In this document: in pieces, positions 1 to 11,819 of the stretch
How positions within the stretch are numbered: position 1 is the first letter of the stretch
Layout: each line of letters begins with the position of its first letter
From: Thiomonas intermedia
GTDB lineage: Bacteria > Pseudomonadota > Gammaproteobacteria > Burkholderiales > Burkholderiaceae_C
Reading direction: 5' to 3'
Length of the DNA: 64,000 nucleotides
Assembly (NCBI RefSeq): GCF_002028405.1
Contig: NZ_CP020046.1
Span: 1,178,001-1,242,000, forward strand
Translations under genes and position numbers: made by a program
The notes under the pieces: generated by a model
What the model was told of the DNA's origin: nothing
What the model saw: the letters and a program-made list of their open reading frames with translations, nothing else
Database searches by the model: none

Positions 1-1097
1 TCGTGGGCGATGCCGGCAAGCGATTGCACACGGGGCGCAGCCGCAACGATCAGGTGGCCACCGACATCCGCCTGTGGCTGCGGGACAGCATCGACCAGAC
101 CCTCACGCAGTTGCGCGCGCTGCAACGGGCCCTGGTGCAACTCGCCTCGCAGCATGCCGACACCATCATGCCGGGCTTCACCCATCTGCAGGTGGCTCAG
201 CCAGTGAGCTTCGGCCACCATCTGCTGGCCTATGTGGAAATGTTCGGCCGCGATGCCGAACGCCTGCGCGACTGCCGTGCCCGCGTGAATCGCCTGCCCT
301 TGGGCGCCGCCGCGCTGGCCGGCACCACCTTTCCGATCAACCGTCTGCGCGTGGCCCAACTGCTGGGTTTCGACGACGTGTGCCAGAACTCGCTCGACGC
401 CGTGAGCGACCGCGACTTTGCCATCGAATACAACGCCGCCGCGGCCCTGATCATGGTGCACATCAGCCGCTTCAGCGAAGAGCTGGTGCTGTGGATGAGC
501 CCGGCGTTCGGCTTCATCGACCTGGCCGACCGCTTCTGCACCGGATCGAGCATCATGCCGCAGAAGAAAAATCCCGATGTCCCCGAACTCGCGCGCGGCA
601 AGACCGGACGGGTCGCTGGCCATCTGATGAGTCTGCTGATGTTGATGAAGGGGCAGCCCCTGGCCTACAACAAGGACAACCAGGAAGACAAGGAGCCGCT
701 GTTCGATACCGCCGATACGGTGATCGACACCCTGCGCATCTTCACCGACATGGTGGGTGGCATCCGCGTCAAGGCCGAGGCGATGGAGCGCACCGCGCTC
801 CAGGGCTACTCCACCGCGACCGACCTGGCTGACTATCTGGTGAAGAAAGGTCTGCCCTTCCGCGACGCGCACGAGGCGGTTGCCCAGGCGGTGCGATTCG
901 CCGTGGAGCGTGGCGTTGGACTCGAAGACATCGGCCTGAACGATCTGCGCCGGTTCTCGTCGCGCATCGGAGAAGACGCGCCCGAGGCGCTCAAGCTGCA
1001 GGGCTCATTGGCCGCCCGCGATCATCTCGGCGGTACCGCGCCCAACCAGGTGCGCGCCCAGGTGGCGCGGTGGCAGGCCGCGCTCGACGCGGCGTGA
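1..1097 (+). CDS. argH: Argininosuccinate lyase, 3' part (start lies outside the window)
   Basis: Cleaves argininosuccinate to arginine and fumarate, the last step of arginine synthesis, in the cytoplasm. The open frame enters from the window edge, so about 95 N-terminal residues are missing compared with the usual length of about 460. The remaining 364 residues begin within the conserved HTGRSRND region. They hold the fumarase/lyase family signature [11 protein letters not shown], which carries the catalytic serine loop, and the end is intact with a TGA stop. The next gene, dcd, converges on it with 48 bp between the stops. Identification is secure. Confidence 0.97.
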   Translation, partial: VGDAGKRLHTGRSRNDQVATDIRLWLRDSIDQTLTQLRALQRALVQLASQHADTIMPGFTHLQVAQPVSFGHHLLAYVEMFGRDAERLRDCRARVNRLPLGAAALAGTTFPINRLRVAQLLGFDDVCQNSLDAVSDRDFAIEYNAAAALIMVHISRFSEELVLWMSPAFGFIDLADRFCTGSSIMPQKKNPDVPELARGKTGRVAGHLMSLLMLMKGQPLAYNKDNQEDKEPLFDTADTVIDTLRIFTDMVGGIRVKAEAMERTALQGYSTATDLADYLVKKGLPFRDAHEAVAQAVRFAVERGVGLEDIGLNDLRRFSSRIGEDAPEALKLQGSLAARDHLGGTAPNQVRAQVARWQAALDAA

Positions 1098-1145
1098 CCC
1101 GGCGCGTCCGGGGCGCCGCATCCCCCGACCTGCCGACCGCCGCGA

Positions 1146-1712
1146 TCAGGCGCGCGGCAGCGTGACGCCGTGCTGGCCCTGATACTTGCCGCCACGATCC
1201 TTGTAGCTGACTTCGCAGACCTCGTCGCTCTCGAAGAACAGCACCTGCGCGCAGCCCTCGCCCGCGTAGATCTTCGCGGGCAGCGGGGTCGTGTTGGAGA
1301 ACTCCAGGGTCACATAGCCCTCCCACTCGGGCTCGAACGGCGTGACGTTGACGATGATGCCGCAGCGCGCATAAGTGCTCTTGCCCAGGCAGATGGTGAG
1401 CACGTTGCGCGGGATGCGGAAGTATTCCATCGTGCGCGCCAGCGCGAAGCTGTTGGGCGGAATGATGCACACGTCGCCGCGAAAATCGACGAAGGACTTC
1501 TCATCGAAGTTCTTCGGATCGACGATGGTGCTGTTGATGTTGGTGAAGATCTTGAATTCGTTGGCGCAACGGATGTCGTAGCCATAGCTCGACGTGCCAT
1601 AGCTGATGATGCGGTGCCCATCGACCTCGCGCACCTGCGCAGGCTCGAAGGGTTCGATCATCGCCGTGCTTTGGGCCATGCGGCGGATCCATTGATCGGA
1701 TTTGATACTCAT
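1146..1712 (-). CDS. dcd: dCTP deaminase
   Basis: Deaminates dCTP to dUTP, feeding dTMP synthesis. The 188-residue length is typical of the trimeric Dcd family. Family motifs visible are SSYGYDIR near residue 40, the stretch ending NSFALART, and the C-terminal GKYQGQ. I chose the ATG at 1712 ([11 protein letters not shown]), which matches family N-termini; an upstream in-frame ATG would add 26 unrelated residues. It lies 19 bp downstream of the DUF167 gene on the same strand and may be cotranscribed with it. Confidence 0.96.
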   Translation of the reverse strand: MSIKSDQWIRRMAQSTAMIEPFEPAQVREVDGHRIISYGTSSYGYDIRCANEFKIFTNINSTIVDPKNFDEKSFVDFRGDVCIIPPNSFALARTMEYFRIPRNVLTICLGKSTYARCGIIVNVTPFEPEWEGYVTLEFSNTTPLPAKIYAGEGCAQVLFFESDEVCEVSYKDRGGKYQGQHGVTLPRA

Positions 1713-1731
1713 GATGTCGGCGCGGGCTGGC

Positions 1732-2070
1732 TCAAGCAGGCCGCTGCAATAGGGCAGATAGGCGCAACCATACCGCATCGGCAGGCGCATCGGCCTGCAC
1801 CTGCTTGCACCGCGAGGACTGTCCCCGCTTGATCTTCACGGCGCGACGCGGCAGATCGCAGCACGCTGCCAGGTAGTCGGTCAATGCCCGGTTGGCCTGG
1901 CCCTCCACCGGCGGCGCGGCCAGCCGCACGCGGAGCATCCCGTCCTGCACGCCATCGAGTTCGGTACGGCGCGCATGGGGCACGACACGCACCACGAGCA
2001 ATGCGAACCCATCCTCTTGTCGAAGCCAGTCGGGATAGGGTTCCATCAAGGTGATGTACGAAGCGGCCAT
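1732..2070 (-). CDS. DUF167 (YggU-type) family protein
   Basis: Small protein of up to 112 residues with the DUF167 core: [12 protein letters not shown], then [18 protein letters not shown], then the [11 protein letters not shown] segment. The family has a known fold but no firmly established function. The first ATG (2070) directly follows the T tract of the terminator of the upstream histone-like gene and has no visible Shine-Dalgarno site. The ATG at 2046 (MEPYPDWL) is therefore an alternative start giving 104 residues. It sits just before dcd. Confidence 0.85.
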   Translation of the reverse strand: MAASYITLMEPYPDWLRQEDGFALLVVRVVPHARRTELDGVQDGMLRVRLAAPPVEGQANRALTDYLAACCDLPRRAVKIKRGQSSRCKQVQADAPADAVWLRLSALLQRPA

Positions 2071-2095
2071 AAAAAACCCGGGCCACCGGCCCGGG
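2071..2095 (-). terminator. Rho-independent terminator of the histone-like gene
   Basis: On the minus strand an 8-bp perfect GC stem (CCCGGGCC with GGCCCGGG, 3-nt loop, 2077-2095) is followed by six T residues (2076-2071). It ends transcription from the histone H1-like gene. The T tract runs straight into the first possible ATG of the DUF167 gene. Confidence 0.9.
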
Positions 2096-2113
2096 CTCGA
2101 ACGCTTTGAAAAC

Positions 2114-2656
2114 TCAGGGCTTGCTGGTCGGAAACGGCCAGGCTGCCTGCGGATTCAACTTGGTTTGCGCGGGCGCGGCCTTTTTGGCGGGCGCAGGCGC
2201 AGCCTTCTTCGCCGGTGCGGCCTTCTTCGCCGGAGCAGCCTTCTTCGCCGGAGCGGCCTTCTTCGCCGGAGCGGCCTTCTTCGCCGGAGCAGCCTTCTTC
2301 GCCGGAGCAGCCTTCTTCGCCGGAGCGGCTTTCTTCGCCGGGGCGGCCTTCTTCGCCGGGGCGGCCTTCTTCGCCGGGGCGGCCTTCTCCGCCGGAGCGG
2401 CTTTCTTCGCCGGAGCGGCTTTCTTCGCCGGGGCGGCCTTCTTCGCCGGAGCGGCCTTCTTCGCCGGAGCGGCTTTCTTCGCCGGAGCGGCCTTCTTCGC
2501 CGGGGCGGCTTTCTTCGCCGGGGCGGCTTTCTTCGCCGGGGCGGCTTTCTTCGCCGGGGCGGCCTTCTTCGCCGGGGCGGCCTTCTTCGCCGGGGCGGCC
2601 TTCTTCGCAGGAGCTGCGGCTTTCTTTGCCGGTGCAGCTTTTTTCGCAGTTGCCAT
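2114..2656 (-). CDS. Histone H1-like Lys/Ala/Pro repeat protein
   Basis: A 180-residue, strongly basic protein made almost wholly of about 25 copies of the hexapeptide AAPAKK, after the start MATAKK. It ends in a non-repetitive tail (KLNPQAAWPFPTSKP). This composition matches bacterial histone H1-like proteins, such as the AlgP/HctB-type C-terminal domains, which bind DNA without sequence specificity. A nucleoid role is inferred. One repeat carries Glu in place of Lys (AAPAEK). A good ribosome site (GGAG) lies about 8 bp before the ATG. It is a single-gene unit with its own terminator downstream. Repeat number probably varies between strains. Confidence 0.88.
   Translation of the reverse strand: MATAKKAAPAKKAAAPAKKAAPAKKAAPAKKAAPAKKAAPAKKAAPAKKAAPAKKAAPAKKAAPAKKAAPAKKAAPAKKAAPAKKAAPAEKAAPAKKAAPAKKAAPAKKAAPAKKAAPAKKAAPAKKAAPAKKAAPAKKAAPAKKAAPAKKAAPAPAKKAAPAQTKLNPQAAWPFPTSKP
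2185..2640 (-). repeat. Tandem 18-bp coding repeats in the histone-like gene
   Basis: About 25 head-to-tail copies of an 18-bp unit encode AAPAKK. Neighbouring copies differ mostly by synonymous changes (GCG/GCC/GCT, CCG/CCC). Such arrays expand and contract by slippage or recombination in steps that keep the reading frame. Confidence 0.93.
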
Positions 2657-3199
2657 GGTGATTCTCCTTGATCAAGTCTTTTGAAGTTGAGCCGGTCGCC
2701 AAATCGCGTCCGAGCGCCTCACGGCCCCGCCTCCCGGCGGTTTCCTGTACGGGACATCGGCACGGCGTTCAGCCGGCACCACCTGCGATCGGCTCAGCGC
2801 TGATCCGTGCAGGGGATTCACTTCCGTCGGCGACAAAGCCTCTACGGGAAGGAATGCGTGAGGGCATGCCTTCGCCCCGGCCCGGGACATCCCGAACTCG
2901 AGACGTTTGCAGACACGCCGAAATGAAGGGAACAGGGAGTTGGACATCACCATGGATGCCTCTTGAGACCACGCCATGCCCACCCCGTTCTTGCCAACCA
3001 AGGCAGGCCGCAAAGCCGAGCCCCTGCCTTGCGGGAACCCCGACCCTGCGCGCTCGAGAAAATGCGAAGGAGACACCACCCGCCGGCCCTGCTCGGCCGG
3101 ATCTGACGGGGTGGATTGGACTCGTTGAACGCTCACTCTGTGGGGCTATGGGTCGTTAGGGCATGGCGTTGTGCGCGAAGGGGTCACCTCATTCGAGGA
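2657..3199. other. Intergenic region without a supported gene
   Basis: This stretch lies between the start of the histone-like gene and the end of nrdB. It should hold the promoter of the histone-like gene and the end of the nrdAB transcript. I found a weak 6-bp inverted repeat at 3083-3100 without a T tract, and no convincing terminator or gene. Short open frames here have no recognisable sequence features. Confidence 0.5.
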
Positions 3200-4429
3200 T
3201 CATTCCCAGGACAACGCTCCGCCAGATTGGTACTCGATCACACGGGTCTCGAAGAAGTTGCGCTCTTTCTTCAAGTCGATCATCTCGCTCATCCAGGGGA
3301 AGGGATTCTCTTCGTTGGGGAAGATGGCATCGAGGCCAATCTGTACGGCACGGCGGTTGGCGATGAAACGCAGATAGCCCTTGAACATCGATGCGTTCAG
3401 ACCCAGAACGCCGCGCGGCATGGTGTCTTCGGCGTAGCGGTACTCGAGCTCGACCGCCTGATGGAACAGGCCGGTGAGCTCGCGCTTGAACTCGGGCGTC
3501 CAGAGGTGCGGATTCTCCAGCTTGATCTGGTTGACCAGATCGATGCCGAAGTTGGTGTGCATGGACTCGTCGCGCAGGATGTACTGGTACTGCTCGGCCG
3601 CGCCGGTCATCTTGTTCTGCCGCCCCATCGACAGGATCTGCGTGAAGCCGACATAGAAGAACAACCCTTCCATGAGGCAGGCGAACACGATGATGGAGCG
3701 CAGCAATTCCTGATCGTTGCGCTCCGATCCGCCGAAGGCCGAGGTACGGAATTCGGGGTTGGTCAGCGTGTCAATAAAGGGAATGAGGAACTCGTCCTTC
3801 TCGCGGATGGAGGCGATCTCGTGATACGAGTTGAAGATCTCGCTTTCATCGAGGCCGATGCTTTCCACGATGTACTGATAGGCGTGGGTGTGAATGGCCT
3901 CCTCGAAGGCCTGGCGCAACAGGTACTGGCGGCACTCGGGGTTGGTGATGTGACGATAGGTGCCCAGCACGATGTTGTTGGCGGCCAGCGAATCGGCCGT
4001 GGTGAAGAAGCCGAGATTGCGCTTGATGATGAGCCGCTCGTCATCGGTCAGGCCATGGGGATCCTTCCACATCGCGATGTCGCGCGACATGTTCACTTCC
4101 TGCGGCATCCAGTGATTGGCACAGGAAGCCAGGTACTTGTCCCAGGCCCACTTGTACTTGAACGGCACGAGTTGGTTGACGTCGGCGCGACAGTTGATGA
4201 TGCGCTTGTCTTCGGCACGCACACGCTCGTTGGATGCGGCACGCTGGCTGTAGACCTCTGCCGCAAGTCCCAACGCCGAAGCGGGGGAGTGAGGAGGAGG
4301 AGAGGCAGACGCCTGATGCGCCCCGGCCGAGGCTTCCATCGATGGATGCGCGGCTGAGAATGAGCGCTCCGCCAGCGCAGCTTGCGCGGGGTTTGCAGAG
4401 GTCGGTTGTGGATCGTCCCAGGTCAGCAT
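3200..4429 (-). CDS. nrdB: Class Ia ribonucleotide reductase, beta subunit
   Basis: Provides the diiron-tyrosyl radical for reduction of ribonucleotides by NrdA. All ligands can be assigned in the 409-residue protein: D146, E177, H180 (EEAIHTHAY), E254, E288 and H291 (RDESMH), with the radical tyrosine Y184 present. This makes it a conventional Tyr-radical enzyme and not a Phe-type class Ic. The N-terminal 60 or so residues are a Pro/Ser/Ala-rich extension not needed for the fold. The ATG at 4429 has GGAAGG about 9 bp upstream. It follows nrdA by 165 bp and is probably cotranscribed with it. Confidence 0.97.
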   Translation of the reverse strand: MLTWDDPQPTSANPAQAALAERSFSAAHPSMEASAGAHQASASPPPHSPASALGLAAEVYSQRAASNERVRAEDKRIINCRADVNQLVPFKYKWAWDKYLASCANHWMPQEVNMSRDIAMWKDPHGLTDDERLIIKRNLGFFTTADSLAANNIVLGTYRHITNPECRQYLLRQAFEEAIHTHAYQYIVESIGLDESEIFNSYHEIASIREKDEFLIPFIDTLTNPEFRTSAFGGSERNDQELLRSIIVFACLMEGLFFYVGFTQILSMGRQNKMTGAAEQYQYILRDESMHTNFGIDLVNQIKLENPHLWTPEFKRELTGLFHQAVELEYRYAEDTMPRGVLGLNASMFKGYLRFIANRRAVQIGLDAIFPNEENPFPWMSEMIDLKKERNFFETRVIEYQSGGALSWE

Positions 4430-4530
4430 ATGGTCGTTACCTTCCGTGAATTATCAAGTGTTCAGCACAAACGCTCAACACAGATGAAGTGGTGATGCAG
4501 GGTTTGCCGTGCGCGTGTTGTGCAGGCGCA

Positions 4531-4560
4531 TCGTTGAAGGCCTTCGAAGACCTCCAACGA
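4531..4560 (-). other. Intercistronic hairpin between nrdA and nrdB
   Basis: On the minus strand a 10-bp stem with one G-U pair (TCGTTGGAGG and CCTTCAACGA) encloses a 10-nt loop containing CTTCGAAG. No T tract follows, so it is not an intrinsic terminator. It lies 35 bp after the nrdA stop (4595) and about 100 bp before the nrdB start, and could stabilise or process the mRNA. Confidence 0.55.
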
Positions 4561-4594
4561 TCACACTGCGATGGCATGCATGACAAGCCCGGCC

Positions 4595-7519
<2,925 letters not shown>

Positions 7520-7675
7520 CGGGTACTCCTCGGGGCAGATGGTCCCGCGCTTCAAATCCGGCGACGCATGAAGGCGCACGGACTCGGCACGGATGAGCGA
7601 TAGGCTGAGTCGGAAAGTGGCTCGCGGCAAGGCCAGGTTCAGGCACTGACCGGCTGCGCATTTCCAAGCCTCAGG

Positions 7676-7722
7676 ACACTATATCTAGTGCTCGTTTGAA
7701 ATTCAACCACTATTTATAGTGT
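7676..7722 (-). promoter_or_regulatory. nrdAB promoter with two NrdR boxes
   Basis: Two 16-bp palindromic boxes, ACACTATATCTAGTGC (7676-7691) and CCACTATTTATAGTGT (7707-7722), lie 31 bp apart centre to centre, which is three helical turns. This is the known layout of NrdR operators. Reading the minus strand, a promoter fits inside them: -35 TTGAAT (7706-7701), 17 bp, -10 TATAGT (7683-7678). The predicted start is near 7671, giving a leader of about 150 nt. Repression of nrdAB by the NrdR-(d)ATP complex is inferred. Confidence 0.9.
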
Positions 7723-7749
7723 CGAGGAAATTGACAGCCCACCCACAGC

Positions 7750-7770
7750 TTATGCACAGGTTCATGCACA
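7750..7770 (+). promoter_or_regulatory. DnaA-box-like pair upstream of nrdAB
   Basis: TTATGCACA (7750-7758) fits the DnaA consensus TTATNCACA exactly, and TCATGCACA (7762-7770) differs at one base. They are direct repeats 12 bp apart and lie about 28 bp upstream of the distal NrdR box. In E. coli the nrdAB promoter is DnaA-controlled; a similar role here is inferred. Confidence 0.55.
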
Positions 7771-7800
7771 GAGACGTCTCCGGGAAGACCCGGAAGGCTC

Positions 7801-8388
7801 TCAAAACGCCTGGAAAGGAAAGGCTCGTACAGGCAAGGCCAGGCCGTCTTTCAGGCGCCGCCAGTCGAAGCCTGTGCCGGGGTCGGTCTTGCGCCCGGGC
7901 GCAATGTCGCTGTGGCCCGCGACGGCGCGCAGGGGATAGCGTGCGAACAGTTCGGAGCCCAGGGCCATCAGGGTCTCGTACTGCTCGGGCTCGAACGGTT
8001 CGTCATCGCTGCCTTCGATCTCGATGCCGATGCTGAAGTCATTGCAACGGTCGCGTCCGGCGAAGTGCGAGACGCCGGCATGCCAGGCCCGCTGGGCGCA
8101 AGACACATACTGCGTCAGCACCCCATCGCGCTGAACCACGAAATGCGCCGACACCTTGAGACCTTCGAGTGCGGCAAAGGCTGGATGCGCCCCAGGATCG
8201 AGACGATTGCAAAACAGGCGCTCGATCGCATCGCCACCATACTGGCGCGGTGGGAGCGCGATGCAATGGATCACCAGCAAATCGATCGGCATGCCGGGAG
8301 GTCGATCATCCTGGTTGGGCGACGGCACATGACGAGCGTGGCGCATCCAGCCTTGTCTCACCGCGTCGGCATCAGGGGCGACCGACAT
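7801..8388 (-). CDS. ampD: 1,6-anhydro-N-acetylmuramyl-L-alanine amidase
   Basis: Cytoplasmic zinc amidase of peptidoglycan recycling that removes the peptide from anhydro-muropeptides. The 195 residues hold the amidase_2 zinc site: His in VIHCIALPP (about residue 41), His and Asp in GHSDIAPGRKTDPG, and the IGIEIEG strand typical of AmpD. I chose the ATG at 8388, which begins 2 bp after the pilR stop; upstream in-frame codons overlap pilR. It is thus the last gene of a pilS-pilR-ampD run. Confidence 0.94.
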   Translation of the reverse strand: MSVAPDADAVRQGWMRHARHVPSPNQDDRPPGMPIDLLVIHCIALPPRQYGGDAIERLFCNRLDPGAHPAFAALEGLKVSAHFVVQRDGVLTQYVSCAQRAWHAGVSHFAGRDRCNDFSIGIEIEGSDDEPFEPEQYETLMALGSELFARYPLRAVAGHSDIAPGRKTDPGTGFDWRRLKDGLALPVRAFPFQAF

Positions 8389-8390
8389 GA

Positions 8391-9884
8391 TCAGACGAGG
8401 CCATCCGCCGGATCGCGAATGTCCAGACGTTCCATGCGGTAGCGGATCTGGCGAAGATTCAGACCCAGCAATTGCGCGGCCGCGGTGCGATTGAAACGCG
8501 TGCGCCGCAGTGCCTCGCAAAGAATGCTGCGCTCGACCTGATCGAGGTAGTCGCCCAGATCGGGGGGCAGTGGTGTCTGGGCAACGAACTGCGCCATCGG
8601 AATCTGCGTTGCCTGCGCGCTGTTGTGAGCTGTCGCATCGGGCTTCGGGATCGAAGGCGCCGCTACGGTCGACAAGGTCGCATCGAGGCTCGCCGAAGCG
8701 AGAGGCGCTATGCCGATGGAGCCGCCGCCGCTCTGCAATTCGAGATCGCCCGGACCCAGCAGATCCTGCGCCGCCAGGGCCGCAGCGCGATGCAGCAGGT
8801 TCTCGAGCTCACGGACATTGCCCGAGAAGCGATGCTGACGCAGGTGCTGCAGCGCCGCGGGGCTCAGTCGCAAGCCAGGCCGGGCGTTGTCGCGGCGGAT
8901 GTCGGCCAGCAGGGCCTCGACCAGGACCGGAAGATCGTCCAGACGCTCGCGCAACGGGGGCAGCGCCACGGCAATGACGTTGAGACGATAAAACAAATCC
9001 TGCCGGAATTGGCCCTGCTCGACCATCCGTTCGAGATGACGGTGGGTGGCGCTGACCAGCCGCACATCCACGGCGACTTCGGCGGTCTCGCCCACTGGGC
9101 GCACTCGCCGCTCCTGCACGGCACGAAGCAGCTTGGCCTGCATGGCCAGCGGCAGCTCACCGATCTCATCGAGAAACAGCGTGCCCCCCTGCGCCGCGGC
9201 GAAAAAGCCGGCATGGTCGCCCATCGCCCCGGTGAAGGCACCTTTGCGATAGCCAAAAAACTCGGCCTCCAGCAACTGTTCGGGAATGGCGCTGCAGTTC
9301 ACCGGAACGAAGGGGCCGCCGGCACGGGCACTGCACTCGTGCACGGCCCGCGCGGCCAGCTCCTTGCCCGTGCCCGACTCGCCGTGAATCAACACCGGCG
9401 CCATGCTGCGCGCCACGCGCTGCAGTGTCTGTTTGAGCGCAAGCATCACGCCGGAACCGCCCACCATGCGCTGCAGCGCGCTGCTGGTCGGCGCCTGGAC
9501 TTCCCCATCAGCCGCGGCGATGGCCGCATGCACGGTGCGGCGCAGCGCGGCCAGATCGACCGGCTTGCTCAGATACTCGAACGCCCCCGCCTTGAGCGCG
9601 GCCACCGCGTTTCCGGCACTGCCGTAGGCGGTGATGACGATGGACTTCTCGTGCCGATCGGGCTGGGTCTCCAGCCAGCGCAGCAACTCCAGGCCCTCGC
9701 CATCGGGAAGACGCATATCGGTGAGCATGAGCGCGTACTGCCGCCGCGACAGGTGATCTCGCGCCTGAGCAATGCTCGCCGCCACATCGATCTGCCAGCC
9801 CTCGTGCACCAGGCTCAAGGTGTAGAGCTCGCGCAAGTCGGGTTCGTCGTCGACGATGAGAATGCGCACATCCGCTGAATTCAT
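8391..9884 (-). CDS. pilR: Sigma-54-dependent response regulator, PilR type
   Basis: Response regulator of 497 residues. The receiver domain (about 5-120) has VDDEPD, phospho-acceptor Asp in [11 protein letters not shown] and Lys in YLSKPVD. The AAA+ domain (about 150-385) has Walker A GESGTGKE, the sigma-54 contact loop GAFTGA and Walker [12 protein letters not shown] Fis-type helix-turn-helix follows at the C-terminus ([19 protein letters not shown]). PilR drives pilin transcription with RpoN. Its ATG overlaps the pilS stop (ATGA), and pairing with a membrane kinase supports PilR over NtrC. Confidence 0.92.
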   Translation of the reverse strand: MNSADVRILIVDDEPDLRELYTLSLVHEGWQIDVAASIAQARDHLSRRQYALMLTDMRLPDGEGLELLRWLETQPDRHEKSIVITAYGSAGNAVAALKAGAFEYLSKPVDLAALRRTVHAAIAAADGEVQAPTSSALQRMVGGSGVMLALKQTLQRVARSMAPVLIHGESGTGKELAARAVHECSARAGGPFVPVNCSAIPEQLLEAEFFGYRKGAFTGAMGDHAGFFAAAQGGTLFLDEIGELPLAMQAKLLRAVQERRVRPVGETAEVAVDVRLVSATHRHLERMVEQGQFRQDLFYRLNVIAVALPPLRERLDDLPVLVEALLADIRRDNARPGLRLSPAALQHLRQHRFSGNVRELENLLHRAAALAAQDLLGPGDLELQSGGGSIGIAPLASASLDATLSTVAAPSIPKPDATAHNSAQATQIPMAQFVAQTPLPPDLGDYLDQVERSILCEALRRTRFNRTAAAQLLGLNLRQIRYRMERLDIRDPADGLV

Positions 9885-11551
9885 GCTTCGGGGCCCGGTG
9901 CGATCTGAATGACAAAGGCGCCGCGCGCCTGGGGCGTGCCTTCGCGCTCGATGCGATAGACCAGGCGCGCGCCATTGCGCAGACACAGTTCGTGAGAAAT
10001 ATACAAGCCCAGCCCCACGCCCCGGCTGCTGGTGGTGCGAAACGGCTCGAACAACTGCGCGCGCAGTTCCGCGTCGATCAGCGGGCCATCATTGGAAACC
10101 TGGATTTCACGCACCCGCCCGGCACCCAGTTGCCGGATCTCGATCGATCGCGGCTGGTTGCTGGCGTAGCGCCGAGCATTGCTCAACAGATTGACCAGAA
10201 CCCGGCGCAGATGCAGGGCGTCGAAGCGGATCTGCGCGGCATCGTCCTGAATGAACAGGCCCACGCGCCCTTGGTCCGGCTGGTCGAATTCGGCATGGAG
10301 TTCGCGCATCAACGGGGCGCAGTGCATCAGGCCGATGTCGCGCGGTGCGGTGCGCCCGAGCTCCAGTACGTCCTCCACGGTCCGGTTGATGCGTTCCACG
10401 TTCTGACCGATGAGATGATGCAGTCGCTCGAGCTGCACCGGGTCGGCCGCGTACTCGCGGGCCAGCTGGTTGGCCTGACCGATTGCACCCAGCGGATTGC
10501 GGATCTCATGCGCCACGCTGGCCACCAGCCGACCCATCGCAGCCAGCTTCTCCTGCTGAATGCGTGCATCGATCTCGCGCAGATCCTGCAGCACGATGAG
10601 GTAGCCCGCGCCGCCCGGCAGATCTTCCAGCTTCGACAAACGCAGCAGCAGCTTGCGCTCCGACGGCGTGCGCACCTGGACCTCCAGCTCATCCTCGCCG
10701 TCGATGGCCATGCGCTCCACCTCTTTGCGCACGATCTCGGCGGCCGGCAGATCGCGCAGCGCCTTGCGCCCCCCCAGCCAGCGCGCGGTGACCGCATCGC
10801 TCCAAGGCAGATCGAGCAGATGCTGCGCCGCCGGATTGAGCGCCTCCAGCACCATGTTCTGATCGACGACCATGACCCCGTCGCGCTGCGCCTCGATGAC
10901 CCGCTGGTTCAGCGCCATCTGGCGCCGCGCGATGGATTCGCTGGCCGCCGCTCTCGCCTCCTGGCGTGCGAGACGTTGCGACAACTGCCAGGTCAACACC
11001 GCCACGGCGAAGTAGGCTATGCCGACAAAGGCGGCGTTGAGCATGCGCTGTTCGGCCGCCGCCACCCCGCCCATCATGGCCCATGCGGCACCGCTCAGCA
11101 GGATCAGCGTGACCAGAGCCGCGACGAACAGGGTGAGCGACAAGGTGCCGTAGATCCCCGCGGCCAAGACCGGCAAGGCATAGATCAGAGAAAACTCGCG
11201 CGCTGGATAGCCTGCGGTGAATTGAAGGGTGCTGAACGCCAGCAGATCGACGGCAATCGCAATCAGCACCTGCCAGGCCAGGCCGTCCGCGCGGAAGAAA
11301 CTCCACCACAGACTCAAGGCGGTCAACACCACGTAGAGCAGCGCGACCCAATACCCGAGATCGTGGGTGGGCTCGCCTACATCGTGCGGTCTGGCCTGCA
11401 GCATGGGCAGCAATACCAGCCAACCCAGCAGCATTAACGCCATGAGCACCCGTGCCGCGGCCAATACACGGTAGGTCCGCAGACGTTCACGGCCGAGGCG
11501 GGACGAAGGCACGAAAGCCGTGCCGGACGACGTGGCTGTCGGCGCGAACAT
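9881..11551 (-). CDS. pilS: Membrane sensor histidine kinase, PilS type
   Basis: Kinase partner of PilR. After a short N-terminus there are about six hydrophobic segments (roughly residues 30-210), a linker with a PAS-like part, and the kinase core: H box [13 protein letters not shown] box [12 protein letters not shown] and G box [12 protein letters not shown]. The start is uncertain. I use the ATG at 11551 (556 residues, close to PilS length), but in-frame ATGs at 11614 and 11641 would lengthen the N-terminus. It ends in a 4-bp overlap with pilR. Confidence 0.9.
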   Translation of the reverse strand: MFAPTATSSGTAFVPSSRLGRERLRTYRVLAAARVLMALMLLGWLVLLPMLQARPHDVGEPTHDLGYWVALLYVVLTALSLWWSFFRADGLAWQVLIAIAVDLLAFSTLQFTAGYPAREFSLIYALPVLAAGIYGTLSLTLFVAALVTLILLSGAAWAMMGGVAAAEQRMLNAAFVGIAYFAVAVLTWQLSQRLARQEARAAASESIARRQMALNQRVIEAQRDGVMVVDQNMVLEALNPAAQHLLDLPWSDAVTARWLGGRKALRDLPAAEIVRKEVERMAIDGEDELEVQVRTPSERKLLLRLSKLEDLPGGAGYLIVLQDLREIDARIQQEKLAAMGRLVASVAHEIRNPLGAIGQANQLAREYAADPVQLERLHHLIGQNVERINRTVEDVLELGRTAPRDIGLMHCAPLMRELHAEFDQPDQGRVGLFIQDDAAQIRFDALHLRRVLVNLLSNARRYASNQPRSIEIRQLGAGRVREIQVSNDGPLIDAELRAQLFEPFRTTSSRGVGLGLYISHELCLRNGARLVYRIEREGTPQARGAFVIQIAPGPEA

Positions 11552-11594
11552 GGACCGCGCGAAGGCACTTTCAGCGGCGACCGCCGCCTGCGAT

Positions 11595-11819
11595 TTACGA
11601 CCCCAGACGGGCATGCTCGTCGCAGCAGAACGGCTTGCCATCGCGCCAGACACAGCGGCTGGCGGGAGAGTGCACCCCACAGTGCGCGCAGGGGAGCATC
11701 GCTTCCGGAATCTGTGGCTTGGGGGTCGGTTGAGGGGGGCGGACGGTACGGGGTTGCTGGGCCCTCTTGATGAGCATCAGCCCGACGATCACCACCACGA
11801 ACAGAACGAGGTACTTCAT
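11595..11819 (-). CDS. Small membrane-anchored zinc-ribbon protein (PP0621 type)
   Basis: A 74-residue protein with one N-terminal membrane helix (LVLFVVVIVGLMLI), a Pro-rich linker and a Cys pattern CAHC...C...CC that suggests a metal-binding ribbon. It resembles the PP0621 family found beside pilS/pilR in betaproteobacteria; its function is unknown. Its ATG overlaps the stop of the upstream cytochrome-assembly gene (ATGA), so it is translationally coupled to it. The pilS start follows within 45 bp. Confidence 0.8.
   Translation of the reverse strand: MKYLVLFVVVIVGLMLIKRAQQPRTVRPPQPTPKPQIPEAMLPCAHCGVHSPASRCVWRDGKPFCCDEHARLGS

Noticed and set aside
2185-2640. CRISPR-like repeat array
   Set aside because: Units are tandem 18-bp coding repeats without unique spacers, so this is not a CRISPR array.
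2051-2702. Several overlapping open frames across the histone-like gene
   Set aside because: They translate the 18-bp repeats in other frames (GAAFFA, RRSGLL, SPEQPS types) and lack ribosome sites and family matches. The AAPAKK frame has a good ribosome site and terminator.
3083-3100. Terminator for nrdAB
   Set aside because: Only a 6-bp stem with no T tract on either strand. The true transcript end is not visible.
2672-3136. 154-codon open frame in the intergenic region before nrdB
   Set aside because: No recognisable domain, biased composition and no ribosome site. Its position overlaps the expected promoter and transcript end.
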